Part shown: in pieces, positions 34,740 to 47,444 of the stretch
How the letters are laid out: each line of letters opens with the position of its first letter
Position numbering within the stretch: the stretch's first letter is position 1
NCBI GenBank assembly: GCA_037179385.1
Contig: CM074190.1
Coordinates: forward strand, 5,160,284-5,224,283
Origin: Holothuria scabra
Taxonomy: Eukaryota; Echinodermata; Holothuroidea; Aspidochirotida; Holothuriidae
DNA: 64,000 nucleotides
Direction of reading: 5' to 3'
Made by a program: the position numbers and the translations under genes
Notes under the pieces: generated by a model
The model's database searches: none
Seen by the model: the letters and a program-made list of their open reading frames with translations, nothing else
Told to the model about the DNA's origin: nothing

Positions 34740-35272
34740 CTCTGATGTTGTGACCCATTGTAATGTTTCTGATTATTCCATTACCACTTGCCATAGGAAT
34801 TTAATGTTACACATCACAATAGCCATCATGGCAAATTACTTCTTAATAACTATTGTTTCAATCTATGGCAATCCCTTCCTCAGAACATTAAGTCTACCAC
34901 GTCTCTTAGGACTTTCCAAAGTAAGCTCAAGGATGAACTTCTTAAAAATTACATGTAACTTAGTTGACCTATGATATTATAAATTGATCTTATACTCCAC
35001 CCTTTCCCTTTCTCTTTTTCTTTTCTTTCTGCTTTCTCTCTCCTCTTTCCCCTTTCTCTCTCTGTCTCTTTTGACCTCTTTTTGCTCTTGGATTTACAGT
35101 AATATGTTTATATATTATGTATATATTTTTTCTTTACATGGTCACTAGCTTTGATAGCAGTTTCCTTCGGTTTTTCTAGTGTCCTTCATATGTTGTTTGT
35201 AATATCACATTATGATTACATTGTAACTTTTTATGACAAACATATGAAAAATAAATTTGAATTGAATTGAAT
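34740..35272 (+). mobile_element. LINE 3' end relic with (TTGAA)n tail
   Basis: The frame at 34,866-34,958 reads WQSLPQNIKSTTSLRTFQSK followed by LKDELLKNYM and a stop, the typical RT C-terminus of CR1/Jockey-like elements. A CT-rich 3' UTR (34,985-35,085) and a tail AAATAAATTTGAATTGAATTG ending near 35,272 follow (shown here in part). Upstream coding sequence is decayed. Confidence 0.7.
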
Positions 35273-37179
35273 ACTGCACCTGTATACTATGCTGTACCGC
35301 AGGCCTTGAGTGTACTAGCGGCATCATCAAATTCTATTCAGGATACCACTAGTGACACTACTGTAGGTCTGCATTCAGATAAAACATGGGCAGCCAGCAA
35401 GCTAATGGAAATTGTCAGTAGAAATTTCAGGATGCAACACAAGATCAAACAATAATAGGCATGTAAAGTTTTTATAATCTTGTACTAAATATTTTTGCCT
35501 TCCAATGAATTTCAGTATTTACAGTTGTTTGAACATGCATAACAATTGGTTTTTACAAATGCAACTTGCAAGCTCATGGCAAGACTCTCTGACCAAGTGG
35601 CTCTCCAGATGGGCTCAGGGCTTGTTAGTTTTATGTTTCTACCCAGTTTTGGGTTGTGACCCACTGCTCTTGTAATTGGGCTTTGAGGACTTAAATATTG
35701 AATGGTTAATTATTATGGATTTTAGACATTTTTTGCAGTTTGGTTCATGTGTTTAATACGGTACTGTACATCAATCCCATTTTACAAACACAACCTGGAG
35801 CCCATTCCAAAGCACACAGTTATGACTCCCTGATGTGATGGGCCAATTAGTGTTTATCTTGCTCTCTTCTAGTTTTTACCAAATTTTAGATTGTAATTAA
35901 ATATTTGCAAAACAAAGCCCAGTTTCTGAAGATAGGACAACATTTATTTTCAGAATTAAAAAAGGCACACTACCTTACTTTTAACCTATTTTGAAAGGAT
36001 TTACTGTTTACGATAATCTTCTTTGTCTCTTATGCAAAATTGCCCGGAGCCTTTTACATTTAGTTTGTAGACATGATGTGATGTTGCTTCTTGAAAAAGC
36101 AACATAGACACCCCAGTACATCAAAGGCAGTATGGGGTGTAAACAATATATGAGTTTGTTATATGATATGTGATCTCAAATGAGCTAAGCTTTCATTGTG
36201 TTCATGCTGAGTGAAAAGCAATTAACACATGCTGACTGACCGTTACCTAACCCCAAATGTTATGTAACTTTTTGTGTATTAAAACACATCTTTTACTGTC
36301 AATTAATTAATCAGATATGAAACTTGACTTAATCAAGTCTGCATGTGGTGGGCTTCTTTTCCTCCCTGAAGGGGTAATAGTTAATCAGGCGTTTACAAAG
36401 GAAGAATGTAACAAAAAGTTAGAGGGACCGTTTCATCATGAATATTTAGCAAAATCAAGTGCAAATTACTCCATCCACTAGAAAAAGGAAAACCTGTGTC
36501 ATGACTTGAAACCAATTTAACTTTTCATCTTTTTATTACAGCCTTGTCCCTTGAGCCTAACATGAACATGGTTGAATACTGGACTGGAGGACTCCAATTT
36601 CCATACCAGTTGTAAGTATATTGAAGAATTGAATGTCCCCATGTGCAATGATTTTTCATTAAGTGATTATTACCTCATGCTGAAGCAGATCAAATGGCAT
36701 TAGGATGGGAATGGGCTGGAGACAAACTGTATCTATATTCTTTGTGCCATCAAAGTAATCATCAGTATTTCATGAAAATCAGTGATAATTTGTTTCTCAA
36801 AACTGTTTGCATGTCATAGGATTTTGTATACATCTTATATTTGCCAGATTTCCTGTTTTCTGTGCATCTTTCTTACAGCAGATGACTGGAAGCCTCCTTT
36901 TGTCTGTTAAAATTCCCCACGGACCACCTTTCAATTTCAAAATTTTCATCTTAAGCAAGTTATCACATTCCATCTGGGATGGATGAAATACCCTGTAGGC
37001 CCTGAACTGCAATAATGAAATCATTGTATGAATTAAGATGTAACTATGCATATTTTCCTCTTTTTTAAACCCGTACTATGGTGCTCACCAAATGCTGCAT
37101 TCCACTTTCATCTGGGAGGTCTGAAGTTCTTTTTTAAATGTAACCAGGGGCTGGGCACTGTTAGGAAGGGGACACAACA
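35273..37179. other. CpG-poor, largely featureless stretch; one candidate 5' exon
   Basis: A segment at 36,542-36,612 has a good acceptor (TTTTATTACAG) and donor (GTAAGTATA) and contains ATG. It would leave phase 2, whereas the first supported zinc-finger exon needs an incoming phase of 1, so I do not join them. Nothing else is recognised. Confidence 0.25.
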
Positions 37180-37187
37180 GCCCTATC

Positions 37188-37767
37188 CAGTGGCAGCACC
37201 AGGATTTGAAAAGTGGGGGGGCAAATGGAGGACAAAAGAAAATGTCAGAGGGGCAAAAAGTTTTCGCGCGTAGCGCTAAACTGAGTGCGAAGCGCGAGAC
37301 TTACCAGGTGGGGTCTAGGGGCCCGCCTTAGGGCCTCTGGTGGGGTCCAGGGGCAAGGCCCCGGTGGGGGTGCAGGGGTCGAAGCCCCTGGAAGCTCTGA
37401 GGTTTTAGCAAATCTCTTGGTAAAAAATTAAGTCTCAGGATAGGTGTATTTTGGTCCATAATGCATCATCCAAAGCAAAGATTCCAAATGATTTTAATGC
37501 AAGCTAGGCTTATTTGGCTATTACTCTCCTTAGCTGACAACATGAAAAGTTGGAAAGTGACAATATGTTTAAAAGCTACTTATTAGCAATCTCTTGACAC
37601 TTTTTACACTTTTCTTAAAACAGAAAGGTGAATTTTGCCTTGAAAACTCCTGAAAGGGCGTTATACTTCATGAGCTGAGTGGGGGGGGGGGGGCAACTGG
37701 GAGAGCAAAGGCTCTGAGTGGGGGGAAATTTGTCCCCCCCATACCCCCCCCCTTTGTGCCGCCCCTG
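37188..37767. mobile_element. 580-bp hAT-like MITE with perfect 8-bp target duplication
   Basis: Left end CAGTGGCAGCACC and right end (reverse complement) CAGGGGCGGCAC are inverted repeats. GCCCTATC flanks both sides exactly (37,180-37,187 and 37,768-37,775). The interior is CpG-rich near the left end (CGCGCGTAGCGC near 37,265) in a CpG-poor neighbourhood, has G-runs near 37,680, and encodes nothing. The intact duplication and retained CpG suggest a recent insertion. Confidence 0.9.
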
Positions 37768-38404
37768 GCCCTATCTGTCAGACAAGCATCAAACTGTGAT
37801 TGACAGTTCTCTTTGTTCCTATTGTTAAGCCTTGTTGATCTGTCCCATGCTTAAGAGGATTTGCCTCTTTCACACCCAAGTAATCGTGAATTTATTGCCT
37901 TTGTTAAAAGATGCTTTGAAATGAGGTTTGTTTCCAACAGGTTTCAAACTCTTATCAAAAATTTTAGCTAAATGACTGTCAATGAAAGTTAAAATAGTTA
38001 CTTTCTTTGTTTTGCAACAAATTCGATGAGTCTTCTGCTATAGGCATTGTTAAAGGCTAAATCATTTCACCCAATTTTCGCAACTTTCCGCATAACTCCT
38101 CAACACACTCGAAATACATATAGCGTTAAAATTCTCCAAAGATGTAAACAGAATTTACATTTATTAGGATGTATACAGATGAAAGTGTTAAATTTGATAT
38201 GTTTTCACGACGGCTGGCAATGAAAATTTAACGAGATACAACGTAAGGGCGTGCCCTCTCACTGGAATTTGGGCAATGTATCACTGATCCTAGCTGGTCT
38301 AGGTATTGAGATAAAATATTTGGGAACAAAAGGAAGATAATTGTCTGCAACAAACATTGCCTCAAAGAGCCAATAGAAAGTTGTGTCTCCTTCCTAACAC
38401 CTCC

Positions 38405-38575
38405 CTGATGTAACCTACTTTCATTCCACCATTGTGCCTGGTGCTCCACTACTTAAGCAATGAAATAGGGAAAACAGGCCTATAAACCACAACTGGAGAA
38501 AGGCTGTGGTCAGACCAACTTAAACCAATTGGTGAGAAACTGAATCATAAAACCTCATCTAACTAACAAAGCTTA
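38405..38575 (+). mobile_element. SINE tail fragment (family 1)
   Basis: TGCCTGGTGCTCCACTACTT, AAGCAATGAAATAGGGAAAA, CCACAACTGGAGAAAGGCTG, AACTTAAACCAATTGGTGAG and the GAATCATAAAACCTCATCTA block follow the order of the tail at 26,095-26,225. The tRNA-like head is absent or decayed. Confidence 0.65.
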
Positions 38576-38599
38576 AGTCACTCAGTGTGCTGTACCCCA

Positions 38600-40300
38600 C
38601 CTTGTTGAGAAACCTCAACAGCTCTACAGTGTAGTAGGTGCTTTTGTGAACCAATTGATAATTTATTTTTAATGTCTTTCAGAAGCATCAACCACTTTTG
38701 AAGAAGCTTACTGTACTTTGTTATTTCTCTGCACTCGACATGGTGTTAAAGAAGAGACCAAACAGGCAGACTTTTCACAAAGCGATTCATGGATTCTAAT
38801 AATGGTACAGTATACTGTAGTTTTTTTAGTACTGTATGCAGAAAGCTCTTGAGATACAAAGCTGATGAAATCGATCAGTTGAAAAGGTTAAAAAATGTAC
38901 AGTATGAGGCCTAACCAAAGAATCCATCCATAACAGTAGATGACCGGGACTGTCCAAGTTTGCTGTTTCAGTGTCCAGATTACAGTAGCATAAATGCAGT
39001 TTGCTTCAATCCTCATGAAGCAATTGTCAGTTTGAAAGGTTCAGGATTTTGACTGTCTGCCTAACCACTTTTAGAGTCTCCTGCACAGTACCTGTAATAA
39101 TGTACTGAACCATGGCAAGATTCAACAACTCTCCACCACCTTCTCATTAATTTTTGATTTCTGATGGAAAGCAGGCAGTGTATCTATGCAATGCTGATAT
39201 TTGGTGTTTGTAATGCTACTTGTTAGCAGGATATCTCAAGATAATAGATAACTTTCAATGCTTGGTATATGTCATACTGAGAGAAAGAACACTATTGTTT
39301 TTGGTCACAAAGAACATTTCAAATCATCAGTTAAAACTGCAAAAACCTTGTACAGTAAATGGCATGTAAACACAATGTCTCAAGATAACAAGGTCCCATA
39401 CCTTTCAGAATAAGTGTATACATCTTTTTCCCATAAGAGAAGAAATGCCATTGTTTCTTGTGGAGGACAAAGGTCATCTGGGGTGACTGTGGGACAAACC
39501 ATGAACTCTTGCTAACACACTGTCTCCAGGTAAAAAGCTTTGTAAATCTTTTGTGGATGCATTAGGCCTCATTGGTAATGGAAATTCCTATTATTTTGGG
39601 GATGCCAAAAGTCACCTTGGGTCATCAGAGGTCCGTCAAAAAGAAATATTACCAAAAGATTCCCAAGATCATCATCCGTGGTCATCATATGTCAAAACTG
39701 ATAGCAAATGCCATTGCTCAAGCCCCAAGATGCAAAGCCCATTCATTATCTTGTGGCCAATCACTAAGCCTTCATGAGGAATTTCATACCCTATTAGATA
39801 TTTCACCCGAGCCCCCACCAAAAGGGTTTGGTGGGGTAATTAAATTTTACCCGACTTCCTGCTCAACTCATTCAAGCATGCTGCAAGAAACCACAAGCTT
39901 GATAAGAGAGAAGATTTAAACAAAGTGCCACTGTTTGTGAGGCTTGAAAGGCAAACAGTAGGGCAACTTCTTATCTGGTTTTTGTTGACCTTTGTTCACT
40001 GAAGCAGAAAGGTATGGACAGAGTTTCTATAGGCAGGGAAATTCAACATGTTGGGTTTATTTCAACAATTTTAAAGGTTGCTTTGCCTATAGCCAAAGGA
40101 TTAACTACATACATAGTAATAATGCATTAGGCAAAACACTGTAGAGTTGCCTCAAAGGCAGCTGTTTTTATGTTTCAAACTGTGGGTCAGATTTAAAGAC
40201 CTTCCTATTAGATTTGTATTAGAGAAATACAGTATTCTTCTGAACATGAACTGTTTGGAAGTGTACACTATACAGTGACTTAGCAATGTATTTCACTCCT
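38600..40300. other. CpG-depleted gene-free stretch (probable intron or intergenic)
   Basis: From 39,001 to 39,480 I find no CG dinucleotide. A frame after the acceptor at about 38,683 (TTTCAG) stays open for some 40 codons and could be an exon, but it lacks a clear donor in the right phase, so it is not called. Confidence 0.3.
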
Positions 40301-40312
40301 ATGTACCCAGGG

Positions 40313-40552
40313 TTTAATTCCATTCGGACCATTTGCAAAAACACATTGTACTGTACTTTCATGGGCTTAAAGGGTTTCAGGTAGTTTATGAATGGTGTGA
40401 ACCTGTCTGAAAAAGAGCAAATGTTAATCTCAACTGGTTCTCTAACTGGTTTTTAATGGTAGTAAATGGTCCAAAAACACAGTGTAAACAAACCATTTGG
40501 AACCTGAATGGTTTCTTTCAAATGGTATTCAATTGAATTTAACCCTGGGTAC
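40313..40552. mobile_element. 240-bp MITE with inverted ends
   Basis: GTACCCAGGGTTTAATTCCA at the left end and (reverse complement of the right end) GTACCCAGGGTTAAATTCAA are near-identical. Inward blocks ACCATTTG and ACCATTTGAAAG are also inverted. No clear target duplication was seen. Non-coding. Confidence 0.75.
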
Positions 40553-41153
40553 TTATAACATCCCCTTTACTGTGGCACTGCCAGTGGCCCAGTAGAAATC
40601 TTACCTGGTGACAATATAGCTATCTCATATATAAGACAGCTGAAATTCATAATGTAGAATATAAATTAGGACAGATTACTTTTTGTTGTTTTGATTGTGT
40701 GGATAGATACAGTAGTGTCTTTTAAACTGTAAGTGCAAGGTACTGCCTCCTTTTGGGATTTATTGTAGGACATTTTTCAGATGGGTTTTTTCAGTCAGTT
40801 TTCAAGTGACAGAACATTTACTCCAGGAAAGTAATGTTGACCATACAGCATGCCTACAGAACCATTTTTTTCTGAAAGGTACAGTGACATACCTAAGAAT
40901 CACACTGACTTACTTGGCAGAGTATGATTTCCAAAGAAAAAAATCTGTTGGAATTGCTTCAATATCTAATTCTATTTTTAAGAGATACCTTTTTCAAAGT
41001 TTGAATGTTTCTGAAGGATTTTGTCCCTCAGTCATCATGCAAAACTTCACTGCCACATGACTTTGACTTTTTAAAAGAACAGTGAAATTATTTTAGGAAA
41101 GCAAACTTTCTTTTTAATCTGTGTATTCTTTTCTTTGATATTTGTTCTTATAG

Positions 41154-41273
41154 GAGGCTACTTGATATCTATAAAGACTGAACCAGAGGATTGTTTAGAT
41201 TGGAGTCACAATGAGCAGACACTGGAGGAGGAAGATAACATTAAAGAGGAAAGCTGTACATTGGAAGAAGAAA
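41154..41273 (+). CDS. C2H2 zinc-finger gene: acidic linker exon 1 (supported)
   Basis: The exon is bounded by TTGTTCTTATAG and GTAAGTAAC. It enters in phase 1 (two bases complete a codon) and leaves in phase 1. It encodes GYLISIKTEPEDCLDWSHNE followed by a Glu-rich stretch. ISIKTEPE contains a SUMO-consensus-like IKTE motif. The phase pattern matches every later exon of this gene, which is the main reason to assign it. The first coding exon with the initiator Met must lie upstream and was not identified. Confidence 0.7.
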
Positions 41274-44064
41274 GTAAGTAACAGTATGTTGATGGTGGGT
41301 AGACATATAATGTGCTATACTGTACTATTGATTAAATTAAGTTTGGAACTCAGCTGTAGCATTGCATACACAGTTAATTCGCCTTCAGATGGCATTTTTA
41401 GGGCATGGTATAGTGGATTTGAATGATTCTTCACATAATTGTAGCACAGAACAGGGTGAGATATTCCTGTCTTTGCTATATTTTCCCGCTGTTGTTGTCT
41501 TTCCTTCTTTTGTGAAGTTGTGGATAAGAAATGTATTAGGAGTATTGCTGCAGTGGTACTCTATCAGACTCTATCGGACTGTGGATAAAATCCATCCATT
41601 CCATTTATTGTTGTCATTCTGGCTCAGTATAGATGAAACAACACAGTAATTAGCATAGTATATGTCAGAAAAATACCCTTAGCAAAATCTTGTCAAGAAC
41701 TGCTCAGAGTACTAATTATATGTCCATTTAAGCATTTGAAAATGACCATGAAGGTTGACATAATGACATTTGATAGACTTTATCTCACAATAAACTGGAA
41801 GGGGATGTAGCCCTTCAGTGTACTATACTGAGTAATTTGATTCTCAATTTGCCAGTACTTATTTCAGGATTTGTTGTAAGTTGTTATTTGAACCCCAAAG
41901 TTGTTGGGCTTCTGTTCAATGTACCAAAATGGTAATCAAATCTGCTCCACATTGAAGCAGCTAACTGGAGTAATGAACCAGTGGTTGGGTACCATAATTA
42001 GGAACTGCAGTTTTTCCCTTAAAACTGTGGTAGCCATGACGGATCTCCTTAAAGGCTAATATCCTGTAATGTAACAAAAAATTTCATTTGAGTTTCCCAG
42101 TATCCCCACTCAGTAAATTCTAAACAGCAAGGTAGAACCATTTGGTGTTTTTAGCTCACGCATGTAAACATGTGTGAGGCTATCAAATGGGGCAGATGGC
42201 GTCAACTTTTTAACAAAAATCTTCTTCTTCCTCATTTTTGGAGATTTGGGGCTGAAATTTTGGTGTATGATTGCTTTGGAGGAGAGCATTCATACCTACA
42301 TACTTGCATTCTAATGTAGGAAATTTAAGTTGTCTTTTAAAGCTGATGTTTTAGGACTGAGTTCATTTTGCCTGCTGTGTGGTTAGTTGTTTATTTATTG
42401 CACTAATAGCAGTGTGCTTGGTTGGGTGTTCAGTCCTTATCTTGCACATAATGCAGGCAATTTAACCTGGTTCTTTATGTTTCAGCTGGTTGAACAAAGC
42501 ATTCACAGTACTGTCACTGTGTGCTTGTGTAGGTGGTCTCATAACCAGCTGTGGTCAGCTAGTGTGGAGAGAATAAGCTGTAACCAGGGAGTTACAACAG
42601 ACCCTGTTGTAACTTATCAGATTGTGGAGATCTGTGCAATTTATCATGAACTGGCCAAGCCAAGCATACCAACATAACTCTTTGAGTTCAATAAGCACAG
42701 TACAGTATGAACTTCTGAGTCTCTGTGTTTTATTTTGATCATTAGAAAAGCCATGCACTGTTTACTTGTAGATTAGTAGGTGCAACTGAATGTACTTTGC
42801 AATACCTGGGCAGTTGACATGTACACCATACATAAGTTATTAATTTTATCTTCCTGCCTAATGTCTTTACGAAAACACAGTTCAGGCTCTCATGATTTGA
42901 GGAAATGCACAGTGATATTTAGTCTAGATCTACCATAAAACTATATCAGATGTAGATCTACATGTAAAATCACAAATATTTTGTCTTCACTATTCTTTAC
43001 TTTTTGCATTTAATTTTGTAATGTAAAGAGGTTTAGAAACAGATAACAAATAAAATTTGGTTGAACTTTGAGTTCCTGTTTTTAATAGATAAAACAGGCT
43101 GTGTGAGCTTCACAACAGCATTGCTGTTCTAGTTTTTTTTTTTAACTTTTTCCAAGTTGGCACTTTTTGAATAATCATTCTTTATTCTTGCATTGTTTCC
43201 AAGCTGTACCACTCTCTACATATGGTCTGTTTGCAGTGTAAACCAAGGGGGGTCATGCTGTCAATCTTGCCCAATGGACTATGTAATTTTTGTCAAAGGT
43301 GTGTGAGTTGAAGCTTGGTGGAAGTGGCACTAACAGACTTTCAACGGTGGAGTTGGAATTGTGATAACCTGACTTGAAAAGATGGGTTTCATAATCAAAA
43401 TTTGTAACAGGATCAATAGAACATCTTCCATAACTTTGCTACCACACTGAGAGTAGTTTAGAGACTTGAGCAGAGTTGTCAAATGAGTGCTATGTGAAAT
43501 ATTCCATCGCATGTACTGTGTACTTACTTGTTGTCCTCTGATCCTTTTCATATGAAAGAGAGTAGAGGCAGTCCTCTTTCTTGAGACAGTTGGTGACATT
43601 TTTTATTTACCTAAATTTCACCATGGTCTTACATATCTTTCCTTTATAATTCCATTGCCAACACCCCTCACTGAAGGAGGTTAATTGTAATATTCAGGCC
43701 AGTTTCAGTTGACAAGGTGATAGCACTGTACTTTGTACATGAGTGTGATAACATTGATTTAGTGCCACATATCAGCCTTTGTCTCAGCAAGAAGTAACCG
43801 AACACAAGTTTTGGTTTTATAAAGGGTGGCTTGAATTTTCAGTTATATTTTTTATTATTTTTGCATTGTAAGTACAAATTTATGTGAAAAAACTTAATAT
43901 GTTTAGCAAATAAGTTGATAAGTTTCTCTAACTCAGCATAGGTTTGTCATCTTTCCCTCCATGTGTTTCTTTTTCCTTCTTTTTTATGAGTTTGTATCTC
44001 TGTTCTGTGGTGTTCGCTATTGTGGAATTTTGAAAATTTACAAATGTACTATACACTATTTCAG

Positions 44065-44175
44065 AGAGACATGTCACTGCTATGAAGAGAGAAGCTGAAG
44101 ATTTAAACTGTCCAGCTGAGGAAATATTTCATCAGATTGTAGGGGACCTGAAGGAAGATGTTGAACATTCTAAAG
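44065..44175 (+). CDS. C2H2 zinc-finger gene: acidic linker exon 2
   Basis: Bounded by CTATTTCAG and GTATGTGG. Phase 1 in (A plus AG gives Lys) and phase 1 out. Joined to the previous exon it reads KRHVTAMKREAEDLNCPAEE and so on to DVEHSK. Acidic, with a weaker MKRE match to the [IVM]KxE motif. A further open segment with matching phases, 44,399-44,494 (acceptor TTTACAG, donor GTATGT), could be an optional exon, but its peptide is not acidic and I regard it as doubtful. Confidence 0.7.
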
Positions 44176-44945
44176 GTATGTGGTGTGTCTCAGGGCAACA
44201 TACTACAGTAAATTTAAAAGGACAAGAGCAATATTTTAAAGCAACAGCTAAACCTCACAATTTTCTTGCTATTTCTCTTCCAGGTATCTTTCATAATATC
44301 CTAGGACTTTATTGTTACATATACAAGTTAAAACAAGCAGTAACTTGTATTAAATTTCACACTTGAAGATTAATGAAATATTGTGATGTGATTTACAGAA
44401 GCCAATCATGAAAAAGAACAGTCTACTTTACTAACTCAAGTTGAGCTGACTGCATTTACCCATTTATTATTAAGCAAACTTTACACCAAAATTTGTATGT
44501 AATGCCAAACATAAAATATATGAAGCCTTTCCCCTCCCCCTTTAGTTAAAGAAATGCCATCCACTCCATACTTTACTTCCTTCATGAGTTGTCTACACTA
44601 AAACAGGACTACTTTTTTCTTAATTGATAGATTTTAAAGTATATTGTGACAACTGATCCTCATACATACCAGGTTTATTACAAGCAATGGCTCCTGACTG
44701 GGAGAGTCTTGGGATAATTAGAATGATTGGAGCAAAAAAAACTTTATCCTGGGCTTAAAAGGGTACCAAGGAAATTCCTCTGGCTGAACTTTTAAATTTT
44801 GATTTACACAACCAAATAAAATGCACATAAAATGAATCGAACATGCTGAGGAGGAAGGAGGATATGTCTCCCAAGCAGTGTTCAAATCTTGGAAGAGTTA
44901 GCCACAGTCTCAGTTACTGAGGTGTGGACTATCACAATGTTCAGT

Positions 44946-45445
44946 GCATGGTCAAGTGGTGAGAGCACCCTACTTGTAGTAGGGAGGGCTGGAGTTGGAC
45001 TTCCGGCTGGGTCATACGTAATACTTAACCCTTTACCGTTGTGCTCCGATCGGGGCATATTTGCGCGCCTCGGGAGTGGGCGGAAAAGCGGACGTAGCCC
45101 GCCCCACATCGGCTTCCGTAGGCCATTGACCCCGTGACCTTCAACTATTGTCTCTCTTGCTGTTGTGGCCGAATTTTCGGGTAGCTACTCGCAGTTTCGA
45201 GCTCCGCGTGAAACAGTAAAGATGTGTGACAGCCGAGCTCTCCGCATGGGTCCAAAAAGACCCAAACAATGGTAAAAAATTGGAACCGAAGTCATTCAGT
45301 TGTGCTTGGTGCTCAGCATTAGTAGTGGAGTAGGGGAAACAAGACAGACAGCTTCAACTAGGGAAAAAAAATGTGACTGGCCTGACGTAAAGCAAATGGT
45401 TAGACACTGGGCTGTAAAACCTCTGCTAACTAACACATTGTTTCA
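44946..45445 (+). mobile_element. tRNA-derived SINE (family 1) interrupted by a piggyBac-like MITE
   Basis: The head at 44,949-45,020 has an A-box-like TGGTCAAGTGGTGAGAGC and a B-box-like GGAGTTGGACTTCC. The body and tail resume near 45,281 with TTGTGCTTGGTGCTCAGCAT, GTGGAGTAGGGGAAACAAG and CACTGGGCTGTAAAACCTCT. The intact-order copy at 47,222-47,385 shows that 45,025-45,280 is an insertion. Confidence 0.75.
45025..45280. mobile_element. piggyBac-like MITE inserted in the SINE
   Basis: It begins TTAACCCTTTACCGTTGTGC, the classic TTAA plus CCCTTT start of piggyBac elements, and ends GGGTCCAAAAAGACCC then AAACAATGGTAAA, whose reverse complement resembles the left end (TTTACCATTGTTT). The right TTAA is degenerate. 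The element is CpG-rich in a CpG-poor region. No transposase. Confidence 0.65.
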
Positions 45446-46462
45446 TGCATGTAACTTGTTAGCTTGTCCAACTACTGTAAAAATGTGTAAACAATTAAGA
45501 CTAGAGTGAAGTTAAATTTGTCTTCTTGCTGCTTTAGTAGTGATAGTTAAGAAAGGGATACTACAACTACTAAAAATTTTGAGCACAGGATCGTAGGGGT
45601 GGACGGTATACTGATATTGATGTGAATAGTGGTACTAGAGGTACAGGTAATAAAAATACCAAAGGAATGTGGTGTGTGTCTAATACTCCCACTTGAAAAA
45701 ATACCGGTACTTGAAAAAATTGCCCTGGTAAGGTGGAGATGGGAAACAGAAGTTTTAACTCTATTGTGCATAACTGTAAAGCAATGTGGTTAATGAAGTA
45801 AAAGCAGAGGTTTCTGCACGGTAATGATGCAATCATATGCCCAGCTGCATCAAAGTACAGGATAACAGGGGTGCCATGCACAGTTTAGGTCCCTTTCCAT
45901 GTGACTTTCCTACCTGAGATTTGGGACCCAGTACTGCCTTAATACTGGTTCTGTGAACTTTACAGTACCGGTACCTATACTTTCATGGTACCACCCGACC
46001 CTACAGGATAGGTTCATCTTTTTTCTCTTGAAATCTTATTTACTGTACGTGCTTATTTTCCATTTGTCTGAAAGTCCACATGGTTAAAGTTTATAATGAT
46101 GGGGCCTTGAAGGGCAGTTGCTGTACGACTCTAAGCAACCACAAATGTGGGAGAAGCCATTGGCGTATGAATTACAACTTCAAGTAGGGTGTCAACCAAT
46201 TTAACAATTTGGATCAATTTTGATACTTTTTTTGGAAAGACAGGTTCAGATCGGAAACTGTAGATTGCTCTTGGATGGGAAAACCCACCAATTTTCATTC
46301 AATGTTTCAAGTCAAATTGGGAATCCTATCCTCTTCTTCAAACCTTGCATGAGGCATGTAACATCAGTGTATCCCTAAATACTTGACTGAAGGATAGATA
46401 TTCCTAATGAGTGAAGCATGCATGCTGTGTGAAATTGAAGAATGCCTTTTCTTCATTTTTAG

Positions 46463-46663
46463 AAGAACATTTTGACATCAGCATCAATGTAAAGATGGAA
46501 GATGCAATTTTAGAAGAGGATGAAGATAAGAGGGAAGAAAGGGAAAGAGATCAAACAGAAGAAGATGGAGACTCTGGAATTGATATGAAAGCAAACAGAG
46601 AGATTGGATTAACCACTGAAATGGTGAAGAAGGAACCACAAGATAGTCTTCAGGAGTCTTCAG
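46463..46663 (+). CDS. C2H2 zinc-finger gene: acidic linker exon 3
   Basis: Bounded by TCATTTTTAG and GTTAGTTT, phase 1 in (G plus AA gives Glu) and phase 1 out. It encodes EEHFDISINVKMEDAILEED, a run of Glu/Asp/Arg/Lys, then TTEMVKKEPQDSLQESSG. Two motifs, VKME and VKKE(P), fit the SUMO consensus. The phase fit to the exons on both sides and the clean splice sites give good support. Confidence 0.85.
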
Positions 46664-47221
46664 GTTAGTTTATGGACTTATTCCATGTCTTATCAATCAA
46701 TTCAAAAGAAAGTTGTGGCTTACTAACAATTTGTGTGATTAGTCTTTCATGAAAATAGCATATTCTAAAAGTCTTAGCAAAAGTGAAATTTGGACAAGTT
46801 CAACTTCTTGCAATTCTGGAAATCAGCAGGGAAATGACATTTTTGATTAAGTCTGTCAAGTATGAGGTCATATTTCTCAGCTGAATCATATCTCACCAGC
46901 CTGTAGTGACATTATCCCAATGATACTATTATATGGAACATGGCTTGTGTATGAAATATTTGTATGTTGTTTTTTAGCTTCCTAGTTTAGGTATTAAAAC
47001 TCTCGGTAAGTGTTATGCCTACATCCTTGTAATTCTTGACGGTAATAATCTGGAGCACAGAGAATTCAGAACATTGATGTTCTCATTTTTTATTGTTCAT
47101 TTCTAAGAAAGGTTGCCTTCAACATGCTATGTTGCACAGAGTTGAACATTTTGGTATCATGTAGGTGTAGATATGACTTTCTAACAAATTTTTGGAACTT
47201 GTGTCAAGTTACTTTGCATTG

Positions 47222-47385
47222 CCAAGTGGTTAGAATATCAACTGTTTTGCAGCTGGGAGGTCTGGAGTTCCACTCCTGGATGGGTCACAGGTAAGAAAAT
47301 GAACTTGCTGCCAATGTGTTTGGTGCCCAGCATAAGCAATGGAGTAGGGAAAACAATTAGCCATACTCAAAGAAATGGCTTGCAG
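47222..47385 (+). mobile_element. tRNA-derived SINE (family 1)
   Basis: The tRNA-like head has GCCAAGTGGTTAGA (A box) and GGAGTTCCACTCC (B box), followed by GGGTCACAGGTAAGAAAATG and the tail GTGCCCAGCATAAGCAATGG, AGTAGGGAAAACAA. It lies in the intron before the zinc-finger exon and is the least interrupted copy of this head and tail type in the window. Confidence 0.75.
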
Positions 47386-47444
47386 CATGTGAGACAATTG
47401 TTGTTTTAGATTTTCAACTTTTATGAACATGTTGCCTTTTCTTC

